Shown: in pieces, positions 30,373-40,860 of the stretch
Numbering within the stretch: position 1 is the stretch's first letter
Layout of the letters: each line of letters starts with the position of its first letter
From: Lepidostoma basale
Taxonomy: Eukaryota; Arthropoda; Insecta; Trichoptera; Lepidostomatidae
Direction of reading: 5' to 3'
DNA: 64,000 bases
Assembly (NCBI GenBank): GCA_022606425.2
Contig: JAHDVF020000126.1
Span: 109,501 to 173,500, forward strand
Translations under genes and position numbers: made by a program
Notes under the pieces: model-generated
The model's database searches: none
The model's input: only the letters and a program-made list of their open reading frames with translations
What the model was told of the DNA's origin: nothing

Positions 30373-30600
30373 AATAAGTACAGTGTTTAAATTAATACAA
30401 ATGAAAACGGCAGTTTTCTAGAAATTTTATTATATTTGATGGAAATGACATGTTTCGCCCAAGGCATTATCAAATGCCTTAGAAGGACGAAACATATCAT
30501 TCCCATAAAATATAATAAAACTTCTAGAAAACTGACAATTTCATTCGTAATAACTATTTAATATGGAGTTTGACATTATTGTTCAAGAAACAATATATAC
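30373..30600. mobile_element. Inner PLE, GCC hairpin family
   Basis: 'acggcagttttctagaaatt' to 'cttctagaaaactgacaatt' forms an inverted pair around 'cattatcaaatgccttagaa'. It matches the 28.4-kb and 59.5-kb copies. It splits the outer PLE at 'gtacagtg', whose continuation 'agtattttattttatttta' resumes near 30601. The cores are broken (TATC instead of GTC in the right module). Confidence 0.65.
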
Positions 30601-30984
30601 AGTATTTTATTTTATTTTATTTTAAATTCAATTAATAATAAAACAATTTCAAATGTCTAACCACAAAGTGAATGCTTCATACGAAAGTTCTTCTATTTTG
30701 TCCTGCTTTTATAAAATAGATTTTTTTTCAGGTCAAAATTTTTGCCGAATGAGCTAAAAAAAAGGGTCGCCGACGATTTCAATATTCCTTTTGCGTTTCT
30801 AAATTCGGCTTCAATTTAGATGAACCATCTCGTGGACCCCAATTTACATCTCATGGCCCTCATTTTTTTTACAATTATCGTAGACCCCTGGGGGTCTATA
30901 TAGACCCCTTTGGAAATCACTGCAATAATGTATTCATAGAGTATATAAAGCATATTGACAGTTGCTACTTAAGGCTAAGAAACT

Positions 30985-31275
30985 ATCACATTATCCAAAC
31001 AAAAGCAGAGAAACTACGAGTGACCCAAAGAGCCATGTTAGGAATAAGCCTTAGAAAAGTTCAGAAACGAAATGAGAAAAGAAAAAATAAGCTGACATCA
31101 TCCATGATGTAGCGACTCTAAAATGGAAATGAACAGGTCACGTAGCTAAAGGCTTGGTCGAAAATTGGACAAGAAAATAGTTGACTACGATACCATTGAC
31201 AGCAAATAGAAGTCTAAGGCGATCGCTACTACGGTGGAAGAATGACTTGAACCATGTCGACTGAAGAAGAAAAAT
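30985..31275 (+). pseudogene. LINE-N fragment
   Basis: Reads, across frame breaks, TKAEKLRVTQRAMLGISLRK, then DIIHDVATLKWK, TGHVAKGLVENWTRKIVDY and an AAG tail at 31262. This corresponds to the 'RAMLGVxLRDxIRNxEIRRR...KWxWAGHVAR' tail also seen at 56945-57400. Many frameshifts. Confidence 0.6.
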
Positions 31276-31589
31276 AATATAATCTTTAGTAGTTAAAACG
31301 AGAAAACTATTTGAGAAACGTTCATTCATCCATCAATATACAAAACATTTATAATTTTGCTATGTAACATTAATATATTTAGGCTTTCGAGAATATTTTA
31401 TATAACTTAAATATACTTTACATATACTATATTATAATAATACTATTATAATTATGATAGTATTTTTATAATAATATTATATTATAATAGTACGTTAATA
31501 TTATAATAATACAAAACGATATACTTAATACAAAAAAATCAGAAGGTTTAAACCACTGCTAATAAAACTCTTTTGAATTTTTTTACGAA
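31276..31589. other. No recognisable feature; AT-rich
   Basis: Low-complexity A/T stretch at 31400-31510 with repeated 'tataataat' words. Confidence 0.5.
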
Positions 31590-32362
31590 ATAAAACACTA
31601 CTTCCACTTTTGAATTTATTTTTCTCGGCATGTTTCGAAGGTATCACAAAAGCTAAATATGGCTATATCAGTCAACAAAACAAAGAGTCTCACTATATCT
31701 AGGCAACCTACAAGACGTAAGCTGAGATCTGCAGCCAAAATGACCTTTATACCGAAGTACGAGAACAAGTCAGTAAAGCCTGTGCCGTGTCAGGATGTCT
31801 GAAGAATCTGGTCTGGAAGAACAAGCACATGCGTATCGACAGCAATATCAGAATTTATAAAACATGCGTGCGACCTATCGTGACATACGCTGTAGAGACG
31901 CGGGCCGACACTGTGCGAACCAAGGGACTAATAAGAACATCGGAGATGAAGGTCCAAAGATCAATTACTGGAAAAACTCTCCAAGATCGTGTCCGCAACG
32001 CAGACATAAGAAAAAATTGCGAAATAGAGGATACTGTTCAGTGGAGTAGATCCAGAAGAAGATACTGGAGGGACCATGTAGCCCGAATGGATGGTGACAG
32101 ACTTGCATATACAGCCGCTTATGAAATTCCCTCCGAACACCGCCCACCTGGAAGACCGCCTAAGAGATGGGAGGACGGCTATACCTCATCATCCGACGAG
32201 ACATGAATTCTGTGTCACAAATCGTCAGATCTATTAAAAGAAGAAGAAGATGTTTCGAAGGCTTCATAATCGGGAGAACGACATATACTAATGTTTTCCC
32301 GGTGATATAGGTAGAGAGCCTTCGAAACATGTCGAGAAAAATAAACTCAAAAGTAAAAAAAA
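31590..32362. mobile_element. PLE (CCTTC family) split by a LINE-L insertion
   Basis: Left part 31590-31641 ends 'ctcggcatgtttcgaagg'. The right part from 32250 repeats 'atgtttcgaagg' and continues to the facing module 'gccttcgaaacatgtcgaga' at 32317-32340. Flanks 'aatttatttttctcg' and 'cgagaaaaataaact' are inverted copies. The core hairpin in this family is short and degenerate. Confidence 0.6.
31642..32249 (+). pseudogene. LINE-L 5'-truncated copy with 12-bp target duplication
   Basis: Flanked by ATGTTTCGAAGG at 31630-31641 and 32250-32261. The open stretch 31787-32206 encodes MSGCLKNLVWKNKHMRIDSN, IRIYKTCVRPIVTYAVETRA, SITGKTLQDRVRNADIRKN, RYWRDHVARMDGDRLAYTA and RPPGRPPKRWEDGYTSSSDE before the stop. 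The tail is 'aaaagaagaagaag'. This is the post-RT region only. The open 139 codons and intact flanks suggest a fairly young insertion. Confidence 0.85.
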
Positions 32363-33070
32363 AAGTGTTTTAGTTCATAAAAAATTGTCATTATTGAATT
32401 GTACTGTGTATGCCTTAAGTTTATCTAAAAAAAATAAAAAATTATGTAGGAAACTAATTTGTTGTTATTGTTTATTTTTGATGAATATAAGTTCGAAAAG
32501 GTGTTAGTGAAAAAGTAAGCAAAATTGGATAGTGCTTAACGGCCACAAACTAATTAAATAAGGTCATGGAATGAAAGGTTGCTGGAGCAAGACCAAAAAT
32601 AGACACAAAATATTCTAAAACAAATTAGAGGAAAAAAATGAAGCCTCTATCGATTGCCTTAAATACATAAAATAAAAACATTCGCAAACAGGATTACACA
32701 TAAACTCAAAAAATATCTCGTCTAGCGCCTGCCACTTCAATAAAGTAATTTCAAAATGGAATACTGTTATATTAATCCACTTCCCTCAGATAATTTTTTT
32801 TTTATTTTGGATTCGCGTTTGAGAGTGCCTACCAGTACGTAACATAGGCCCATCAAATAAACCTCCAGGTCACGCATGGATAACCCATTAAAATATTCCA
32901 CAAACTTCGCGATCCCGGAATCATTTCCGCTGCGGAGCTTCGTAAAAAAACCGAGTCATGAATAAGAAACAAAGTGAATGGATTTTTACAAAAGGTCAGG
33001 CCGCCAGCTTTTAAAAATTCACCCCTATTAACAAACTCTGGTCAGACGAAACACCAGGGATGGGGGGTGT
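32363..33070. other. No recognisable feature
   Basis: It includes a somewhat GC-richer patch (32820-33060) that matches no repeat in the window. No frame is supported. Confidence 0.4.
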
Positions 33071-33079
33071 TATATATAC

Positions 33080-35055
33080 TAGGGTGTCCCTTATATGAGC
33101 AAAAAAATTTTTTTTTGTATTATTGAAACGCATACCCCCTAATTATGTTTAATAGTCTACTAGTTACCCAAATACAGAATTTCAACTTCCTACGTTAATT
33201 CTAACCCGTGCCGACTTGCCCTCAAAGTTTTAGAAAATAGGTGATTTAAGTGTCTCTTAAATGTAGTTGTAGATAATCACATAAAACCACTATGTTAGAT
33301 AAATATTGATGAAAACACATATTTATATAATGTTCCTCTTGTAATCATCAAAAAAGATCCAAATTTATATTTATTTACTTGGATATTTCCTCTTCAAAAT
33401 CTCTTTTTTTACAGTCTGGGTAAATTTTTCTATGTTCTTGCACACAACATAATATGAACTGCTTATGTTCTTCATCTGCGGTAGTCAAACCATGAAAGTC
33501 TGTCATAAGAATAACAGCTCTTTCAGCTGTGTCATTTACTGCTTTTAAGCTAGTAACCTTCTTTTTAACTTCCACAAACGCCGCGCTGTCTTTCTATGAA
33601 GATACAATTTCTTTAAGGAAATTATTATCATGTTTTAGTTGTGAAAATAAATCTTTTCTCTTTACAGAAACAAAATCACTCAAAGATTTCTATAAAACAA
33701 GATAACAAATACTTGTTGTACCTATAAATAAAACAAATTAGTTCTAAATTAAATACCACATTAAACACTACTTACGTACCATAAAGAGAGCCAGACATCT
33801 GTTCCTTCGATGGAACATATCTCTTTCCCGATTCACCAAAACTTTATTTTTGTAAGCTATCTACAATATTTCCTTTGGTCTGCTCATCAACGTTGTCATC
33901 AAAAATTAAAAGGACGGCTATTTCCTCTGACTAGTACCACAAATGTTGACTGAACTTGTTTAAAGCCGCTTTGGAAATCGTCAACTTCTTCGTAATCTTT
34001 TAAGGTCTTTAAAAACCAAAAATCTTCATTTGGAGCTTTTATCGCCAAACTACATTCAAGCCAGGGTTTTACATAAACTGACACAATAAATAAACAAACA
34101 TCTGGTAAAGCTTGTTTGTCCTTAGCGCACATTTTAAACTGGGACTCCAGCAAACGTATTTTTAAGGAGTAAATATCTCTTGCCATCCATCGTGCTTGAT
34201 GCATTGGGCCAGCAGGTCTGTTTATTTTATTTTCATTGCTTCCACCCAGAAAAACAATAGCATGCTCAATATGAGTTCCCTATAATCATCTCGTACAATC
34301 GATTTTGCGATTCAAACGCACTTTTGAGCATCAGTTCTTATATATTATGGCGGCCAGCAAAGAATAACAAACCTCCTTCTAGTTTTTGCACACAAGCTCC
34401 GTTCAAGTATCCTGTATATGATGCTGTCGTATCACAGCACATTCAAGAGCATCGGCGTGTGCGGTATCGAATAAATTATCTAATTCAAGTTGAAAGTTCT
34501 CTTCGCGGCGCCTATGTAAGCCCTGAATCTTCTTGCTATTTTTTGCAGTTCTCGTCAGACCTGATAAAGATCCACTAACTTCTTAACATAATTATGAACA
34601 GCTCTGGTAGGTATTCTAGCCTTTTTTCAGAATATATTGGACTCCAGAATGACAAGATTTGCGCTTTCATTAACAGTCAAATTAAATTCACGTATTTTGA
34701 AAAATAGAACTGCGAGAACTTGAAGATTAGATAGTTGTTTGCACCTGTTATTTGATGATTTACTTCACCAACCAAGAAAATACTTTTTTAATTGCTTCTT
34801 AGTTCTACTGACATCTTCGAAATATAAAACAATCCATGGTTCCTACCCGACAAGCCGAAACTAAATGCTAATAACAACGACAACGCGCCGCTCCTGTGAC
34901 GCAATTTGTAAGGGACATCTTTGCGCGCAAGTCGGCACGGGTTACACTGTTCCGAATAAGGAAAAAAATTGGTTTCGGATGTTTTAGGCCCAAATGAATA
35001 AAACAATAGCCTATGCATTGTAAAATTAAAACTTTGAAAAATAAGGGACACCCTA
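33080..35055 (-). mobile_element. 1976-bp DNA transposon with 8-bp target duplication
   Basis: Termini are 15-base inverted repeats TAGGGTGTCCCTTAT (33080-33094) and its complement (35041-35055). They are flanked by the direct repeat ATATATAC (33072-33079 and 35056-35063). An 8-bp duplication with TAGGG ends fits the hAT or P superfamilies. The interior carries a decayed protein on the minus strand (33375-34760). Confidence 0.8.
33375..34760 (-). pseudogene. Decayed transposase-like protein
   Basis: Reading towards lower coordinates: CKQLSNLQVLAVLFFKIREF, NLTVNESANLVILESNIF, stop, KKARIPTRAVHNYVKKLVDL, ELQKIARRFRA; then IEHAIVFLGGSNENKINRPA, GPMHQARWMARDIYSLKIRL, LPDVCLFIVSVYVKPWLECS; and finally DTAERAVILMTDFHGLTTAD and KKRDFEEEISK. 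The position inside TIRs argues for a transposase. I recall similar arthropod repeat proteins but cannot name the superfamily, and no DDE triad is secure. Stops and frameshifts make it non-functional. Confidence 0.6.
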
Positions 35056-35063
35056 ATATATAC

Positions 35064-36012
35064 ATATATGGTATATATTTTAAATTTAAAGACACATATA
35101 TACAAATAATATATTTCGCTATATCGTTCATTTACTACAAGGAAACTGTTTTCAATACTATGAGTGACAGTGCGTTTACAAAAAATCTAGACGCTTTTTT
35201 TATTTTATTTTTTAATGATTGCAAAACGAAAAAAATTTTTCAATCATATACCTTTTCAAACATTGGAATAAATAGACATGTAATTTTTATTATTTTATTA
35301 TTAACAAAAATGCTATCGGCTTAATTGTGATGATTATAAAAATTAAGTTTATTAAAATTATAATTTGTTTATTGATTTTTCCTTGGAAAAGCGACTAAGG
35401 GTGAGACTGATATTATTCCTTTTTTTCCCCTTTATTGGTTTCAATCACAATATTTGATCCTTGCAGGTGTTTATCTCAAAGATATTATTATTACTTATAA
35501 TAATTTGTTTTTTTATATATTATGTATTTAAATTGACCCGAATTTGGTTTTCCTTTTCCTAATTCCGACATGGTAAATTTGCGATTAATCAATAATAAAA
35601 ATAATATTTTAACAAACATTCCTGCAAAACGAGTATTTTTCGAATCACCGAGTATATGAGCAGCCAAACGCGTGTGCTCCGCCTCACGTCTCGGAACATA
35701 CTGACGTTTGATGTACCTAACCGGACGCAACCAATCAGATTCCAAGAAAGACCACCATACTAACACATAAGCAATAGCTCTTCGGTTTGTGAATCAACTA
35801 TACCTGTAGTGGCAGGATTGATATCATACACTCAGCTAACATTTTGTGCTAATATGCTGGCAACAGCATAGCGCCGCCTGGAGACAAGGACCCCGTCTTT
35901 ACTCTCAGACTTAATGCCGCGTCCTCCAGCCGGGCAACACGCATTCACCCGCGCGCTCTCTCGTCCTAGCTATTGTGTTTACATTTGTGTTAGTGCCGAA
36001 ATCTAAATAAAT
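35064..36012. other. No recognisable feature
   Basis: AT-rich to about 35560. Then a less AT-rich part (35640-35960, with 'gcatagcgccgcctggagac') that matches no repeat here. Frames lack motifs. Confidence 0.4.
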
Positions 36013-36024
36013 AACTATTGTATC

Positions 36025-36408
36025 TGTCTTCCTCTTTTTTGTATACTTTGTATATAAAACACTTACTTTAAAAAAAAAAATTACATACATATGAAAACCG
36101 GTCCTTCTTCAGTGATACATATTATAAAGATACGTATTTAGAATATTATAAAATTCTGAAAATCTGTCAAAACTGATAATATTTGTAAATAATTTTGTAA
36201 TATTTTTAATGTGTATCTTTATAATATGTAGCACCGAAGAAGGATCGGTTGTCCGAAACATGTCTGATGTGTATTTTTTTAATGTTATTGTTGTATATAC
36301 AAAATATGAAAAAAGGAGGAAGACAAATAAAACATCTACAACACGAAGTATGGCGAACATAGAAAAAACTGTAGTATCTACCGAAATAACACAACCGAAC
36401 CACATCAC
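36025..36408. mobile_element. PLE pair, GGAC/GTCC hammerhead family
   Basis: Facing modules: minus-type at 36090-36110 (CTGAAGA, A, GGACCGGTT, truncated) and plus-type at 36228-36262 (CCGAAGA, A, GGATCGGTTGTCC, GAAAC, ATGTC). AACTATTGTATC occurs at 36013-36024 and 36409-36420. A closer, imperfect repeat of it lies at 36366-36378, so the exact right end is uncertain. Confidence 0.6.
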
Positions 36409-36499
36409 AACTATTGTATCGACCCACTCCGTACATCATACCCAACCGCCCGGATTATTTCTTTAATTTTTTTTTCTTATTATTATTATTTATATTTAT

Positions 36500-36652
36500 T
36501 TTATATACAACAGGTCGTTTTGAATCAAATTACTGCATACATTTTATTTTTGCAGTAATTTGATTCAAAACGTAAGTAGTAACGTGCAGTAAATTGATCA
36601 CATTGATTCTCATGAAATATGATAGACGGCTAATATATTGCTATTTTACCTG
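36500..36652 (-). mobile_element. S1 SINE 3' half, rearranged
   Basis: 'acaacaggtcgttttgaatc' to 'tgattctcatgaaatatgat' and 'ctaatatattgctattttac' match S1. A 21-base internal inverted duplication (around 'gtaatttgattcaaaacg' at 36555) is special to this copy. Confidence 0.65.
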
Positions 36653-36654
36653 TG

Positions 36655-37140
36655 GCTCTTTCCAACTGATTTCTTGCTAGGGATGCTAGGCTACCAGTCA
36701 CTCGAGAGGAGACGAGACATTCACTTGGGTGTCCATTTCTTTCCACTGATAGGCGGTTGTATACACAACTCAGAAATCCTGTCCCTGATAATTATTTTCG
36801 ACAAAGGGGCCATAGATTGTTTTATCTCCCACGATGCAGAACCAACCTGCCAATGGTTATGCCGGTAGGTAGAGCATTATCTTTGCTTAATCGTATCACC
36901 TCGGAGTTTAACATATTTTGTGATAGTTTGGCTCATCTGAGGGAAGTACTATCTTTATTATAATTGTATGGTATATTTATTTTATTAATTTGTCATGCAT
37001 TTTATGTTTCTCACTCTTTTTATTAATCTATTATGTATTACTTATTATTGTGTATCTTTGACTTGTATCTTAAGTGTATTGGAAAAAAAATTCTGTAATG
37101 CTTTAGATATGTTTAAAATAAATAAATGAAATGAAATAAA
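36655..37140 (+). pseudogene. CR1-D LINE 3' end
   Basis: Codes for FLLGMLGYQSLERRRDIHLG, a shifted frame with VPDNYFRQRGHRLFYLPRCR, and TNLPMVMPVGRALSLLNRIT to a stop at 36963. The 3' UTR ends in 'aataaataaatgaaatgaaa'. Same family as 585-900. Only the C-terminal 100 codons remain. Confidence 0.8.
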
Positions 37141-37149
37141 TGAAATATT

Positions 37150-37238
37150 TTAACGTAAATTCTACACAGTGTGACGAACTCGGGACCTTCGGTGTGGCAG
37201 TCATAGCTCTTGCCACTCTGCTACGAAGGTCGTCGTTC
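37150..37238 (-). mobile_element. S1 SINE head fragment
   Basis: 'gaactcgggaccttcggtgt' and 'ttgccactctgctacgaagg' match the tRNA-like head of S1 in reverse complement. It has a deletion around the B box. Confidence 0.65.
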
Positions 37239-37854
37239 TTTCTAGTGTAAGCTTTCTGGCTTGTTTATTAAGAGGGGTTGGCCTCCAACAAATTTGGTTC
37301 CATTCCCAGCTATTGACCGTGCAACAAATGAGTCAATTTTTCCTTGATCCTTGAATTCAATTTAATTCAATTTTAATATAGGCTGATAATTTTTTTTTCG
37401 ATTTATTCATAGTTGTAAATACTTTAAATGTCCTAAAATAACCAATCTATTCGATATTATTGAGGGGAAAAAATCTATGAAGAAATGTGATTTTTTATAT
37501 AAAGAAATAAAACGTATTACAACATCTCTTTCATAAGGGTTAAAAACAAGTATTTTTTTTTAAGAAAGAAAAAAAAAACAGGGTTTGAAAAAATAACGTT
37601 TGCCGCCACTGTGGGAGTATTCCCAGAGGAGAGAGGGGATATTCGTACAAAAGCAAAATTAACAAAAAAAGTATTCAACACAATTACCAGACGAATGTCA
37701 AACTAAATACCGAAACATGACATGATCGATGTGTTATGGCGATAGAAATATCAAACCAATTAAGCTTTTTACTCCATTTTAATTAATTAATATTTTAGTG
37801 CGTCCCCTGATGAGGAAAAATGTCAAAAACCTCCAAAATACTGTATGATAAATA
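37239..37854. other. No recognisable feature
   Basis: AT-rich, with an A-rich run at 37550-37580. No supported gene. Confidence 0.45.
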
Positions 37855-37889
37855 AACTAACCATCACGCTGTTTTCCTCGCAGTGTAGA
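37855..37889 (-). repeat. LINE-A terminal 30 bases
   Basis: 'aactaaccatcacgctgttttc' is the complement of the LINE-A end (...GKTA, stop, tail). It is cut off by the mariner fragment. Confidence 0.6.
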
Positions 37890-38450
37890 ATTGAAAACGA
37901 TAAAAGGCGTTACTCTTGCTTAAGCGCAAAAAATCATGGGGACTTCCCAGCCATGCTTCTACGTCGACGGCCAAACCGAATATTCACGATTCCAAGGTCA
38001 TGCTCTGTATTTGGTGGGACCAGCTCGGCGTAGTGTATTATGAGCTACTAAAACCGACTGAAAAAATCACAGGCGATGTGTATCAAAAGCAATTGATGCG
38101 TTTGAGCCGAGCACTGAAAGATAAACGGCCGCAATACAACAATAGACACGATAAAGTTATTTTGCAGCATGACAATGCTCAACCCTATGTCGCAAAGCCC
38201 GTCAAAACATACTTAGAAACGTTAAAATGGGAAGTCATACCCCACCCGCCGTATTCTCCAGACATTGCTCCCTCTGACTATCACTTGTTTCGATCAACGT
38301 CTCACGGCCTGGCTGACCACCACTTCCGTTCTTATGGAGCAGTGAAAAAAAGATGTGTCTCAAAAGATCGAGTTTTTCGACACGGGATTCGTATGCTGCC
38401 CGAAAGAGAAAGTAGTGGCCAATGATGGACATTACTTACAGCTTAAATAT
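37888..38450 (+). pseudogene. Mauritiana-type mariner transposase fragment
   Basis: Starts within the catalytic domain just after the first Asp: ENDKRRYSWL-like, KVMLCIWWDQLGVVYYELLK, MRLSRALKDKRPQYNNRHDK, VILQHDNAQPYVAKPVKTYL (second catalytic Asp), HPPYSPDIAPSDYHLF (third Asp region), HGLADHHFRSY, and LPERESSGQ before a stop. Spacing fits DD34D. The N-terminal DNA-binding half, first Asp and both TIRs are missing. A frameshift lies near 37940. It belongs to another subfamily than the mariner at 59870. Confidence 0.85.
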
Positions 38451-38984
38451 CTTGACCCAACTAAGGATTTGATAAAACAAATCTCTGGAGAATCCTCACA
38501 AAATTTACCGCCTGCTCACAACTCGTAAATCTTGTCAAAACCCAATTGGACGCATTAGGATACAGATGCATACAGATTTGCATCTGGTCCTTTCATCGAG
38601 ATAACCAATTTACGTAAATCACTTATGCTAATAACCTTCCAAAAGATGGAAGTACCGATGGGAATCCACCTCACATGAGGAACAATCCTAAGCAATCATA
38701 CCAACAGAAGCAGAACAGAACCTAACCTAACCAATAGAACGCATACATCTATAGCAAAGAAGATGAATGTTTAATATTTAATATTGTAAATTACAAGAGC
38801 CTAAGTGTCTAATTCACTAAATGACAATACACAACCTATTGTGTATTGTCATTTTCTGTCCCAAAGAACAGATATCACTGAAAATTTAAAAATGCCTACA
38901 AAAAGTCACGATCAACGAGATATGATCACGTGGCCTTTTACTTTGTGGGCTATGCTATTTGTTGATGGTTGAGGTATTAGTTTT
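38451..38984. other. No recognisable feature
   Basis: It contains 'cctaacctaacc' at about 38722, too short to be a telomere-like array, and a small palindrome around 38815-38860. No gene. Confidence 0.45.
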
Positions 38985-39385
38985 GTAAAACTCCATATTA
39001 ATTAATAATAGTAAACACGATTCTTTAGTGGTTTTACATGGATTTAATTAATATAAATTATGACGAAATTTGTTTCGCCTTGCGAGGGCATTCTCAAACT
39101 GAACCTAATCGCCAAACAGTGTGTCTTTATATTTAGTTGAGAAATCCTAAGGGTGGGGGAGAACGAACATAATGCAATTTATTTTGAGTTGTTAAATAAA
39201 ACAATTTTAAGGTTTTTCTCGGAACTAATGATGAGTCATAAGTAAATTAATAACTGAATTTCTGGGAATTTTTGAGGTTCAATACATAACAATAGACAGT
39301 AACGTTGCAACTGAATTTGTCATAATTTACATTAATTAAATCCAAGTAAAACAACTAAACAATCGTGTTTACGATTATTAATTAG
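38985..39385. mobile_element. PLE pair, diverged GCC hairpin family
   Basis: The minus-type core at 39062-39098 reads TTGAGAA, T, GCCCTCGCAAGGC, GAAAC, AAATTTC: the hairpin is kept and stem III/cleavage site are lost. Inverted arms 'taatagtaaacacgattctt' (39006) and its counterpart near 39365 bracket the element. Confidence 0.5.
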
Positions 39386-40194
39386 CTATGCTATTTGTAA
39401 CTTCTCAGATTAGAAGATAAACATTTTTCCATCAAAGCGTAAAAAAATATTCAATCGTTGTGATATTCTGTAGTATCTAGTTAGAAGGATGGTGAATGTT
39501 TTATGAAATTACAATAATTACTTTACCACATTTAATTCTATGACGTATACCAAGACACTAAAAGGGTTCATCGCTTAAAAAAAAGACGACATTAGTTGGA
39601 TTGTGTTTAGCGCTTGAGCGCAGGAAAATCAGTTAAAGGGATTTGGTAGGAGGACTTGATTGGATGCAGAAGTGTCGGTAGACAAAAGCTGCATTGGCTT
39701 GATGGGATTGTAAATGAAGCTTGAAAATAAACTCACTGGACAGGGATCAGTGGAGGCAACTCTGATCCTTCCCGTACTGTAGCGTTATTGATTAATTGGT
39801 AGGTAACATGAGTCCAACCTTAAAAAGGATGTTACGATAAGAATGCAAGATTTGAATTGCGCGCCATTTTGGATTTCATGATTTGAGAAGTCAATAACGG
39901 TGCCACCAAATATAATAGATATTATATATAAAAAGATAGACGTGAGTGAAGAATACTTTTAAGTCATTAAAATAGTGTTAGTATATCAAATAAGACATTT
40001 AATTTTAAAGTAATACTACGAGTATAAATGTTATGCTTTGTTCCCTATGTCCAAATATTTGTATTTTTTCTATTGTGATTATACAGAGAAATAAAAGTGT
40101 CTCCTTAAAACGGGTTACCCCAGTTGGAAGTTATTAAAACCATGTATTTGGTAAATGATCAATATATAAATAAATATTGTTAATAATAATAAAA
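39386..40194. other. Mostly unassigned; possible LINE tail at 39640-39790
   Basis: On the plus strand KINSLDRDQWRQL is readable around 39722-39760, resembling the 'DRxxWR' signature of LINE C-termini. No tail or neighbouring motif confirms it. Confidence 0.35.
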
Positions 40195-40254
40195 TAAATA
40201 TTGTACAAGAGAAATAAAGCATCACAACAACACAAAGTATGGAGTATATAGAAG
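40195..40254 (+). mobile_element. PLE 3' end remnant, GGAC family
   Basis: 'gaaataaagcatcacaacaa' to 'tatatagaag' is the right end of the same PLE family that fills 40267-40836. It ends exactly at the target duplication of that copy, so two units sit in tandem. Confidence 0.6.
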
Positions 40255-40266
40255 AAATATTGTTCC

Positions 40267-40836
40267 TTTATTTCCCTTTTTCTTTTTTATATACTTTGTA
40301 TATATAACACTTATATTAATAATAAAAAATACATAGACATGTTACGGATAACAAGTCCTTCTTCAGTAATAGATATTATAAAGATACATTTTTAAAATAT
40401 TATAAAATTGTTTAAAAAATGTTTTATGTATACAAATACTTGTAAACAAATACTGGATTTTTACCCATTGCGGGTTAATCCTTTTTAATGATTAATTGTA
40501 TCTCAATAGAGACGAAAATTTAAATTATTTGGAAACAGATAATTCTGTTACATCTACCTATAATTTACATTTTCGTCTCTATTGAGATACAATTAATCCT
40601 TAAAATTGTTTACATTATCTGACAGATGTTAGTCATGTAAACAATTCATCATGTCATCTGTCAGAACATGTAAACAATTTTATAATATTTTAAATATGTA
40701 TCACTGAAGAAGGACTGGTTGTCCGAAACATGTCTATGTATTATAATTTTTTTTTAATATAAGTGTTGTTTATACAAAGTATATGCAGAAGAAAAATAAT
40801 GCATCATAACAACACAAAGTATGGCGAATATAGAAG
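40267..40836. mobile_element. PLE with 12-bp target duplication, GGAC/GTCC family
   Basis: AAATATTGTTCC flanks it (40255-40266 and 40837-40848). It runs from 'tttatttccctttttc' to 'ggcgaatatagaag', with facing ribozyme-like modules at 40335-40372 (minus) and 40696-40740 (plus). The middle (40492-40600) contains a G-family inverted pair: 'gtatctcaatagagacgaaa' and its complement. Confidence 0.75.
40696..40740 (+). ncRNA. Hammerhead-like motif (GGAC family)
   Basis: CTGAAGA (40704-40710), extra A, stem II GGAC-TGGTT-GTCC, GAAAC (40725-40729), AT, GTC (40732-40734). Core positions are all consensus. Stem I can form as TGTAT(C)A with TATGTA using two G-U pairs and a bulged C, which is weaker than at 30297. 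The mirror copy has GTAAC for GAAAC. Confidence 0.55.
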
Positions 40837-40860
40837 AAATATTGTTCCATCCATAATTCC

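Larger units (their letters stand above)
30156..30687. mobile_element. PLE insertion with 13-bp target duplication
   Basis: The word TTCTTCTATTTTG flanks it exactly (30143-30155 and 30688-30700), marking one insertion into the hAT-like element. Inside are facing modules of the GCTTG family: minus-type at 30235-30287, plus-type at 30297-30357. A further PLE of another family is inserted at about 30373-30600. No reverse transcriptase is present. Confidence 0.8.
30103..30922. mobile_element. hAT-like non-autonomous element carrying nested PLEs
   Basis: Ends 'cagaggttcccaaacttt' (left) and, in complement, 'cagtgatttccaaaggggtc' (right) are typical hAT termini. The direct duplication CAATAATG lies on both sides (30095-30102 and 30923-30930), giving the 8-bp target site expected of hAT transposition. 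It carries 'gtagacccctgggggtctat' near the right end, a strong palindrome shared with 9904-10030. Without the inserted PLE the element would be about 280 bases, with no coding capacity. Confidence 0.85.

Noticed and set aside
32290..32340. Hammerhead core in the CCTTC family of PLE
   Set aside because: GAAAC and GTC are present, but the upstream core and stem II do not fit the pattern, so I list it only as PLE-like sequence.
38715..38735. Telomere-like CCTAA repeats
   Set aside because: Only about two and a half units, with no array.
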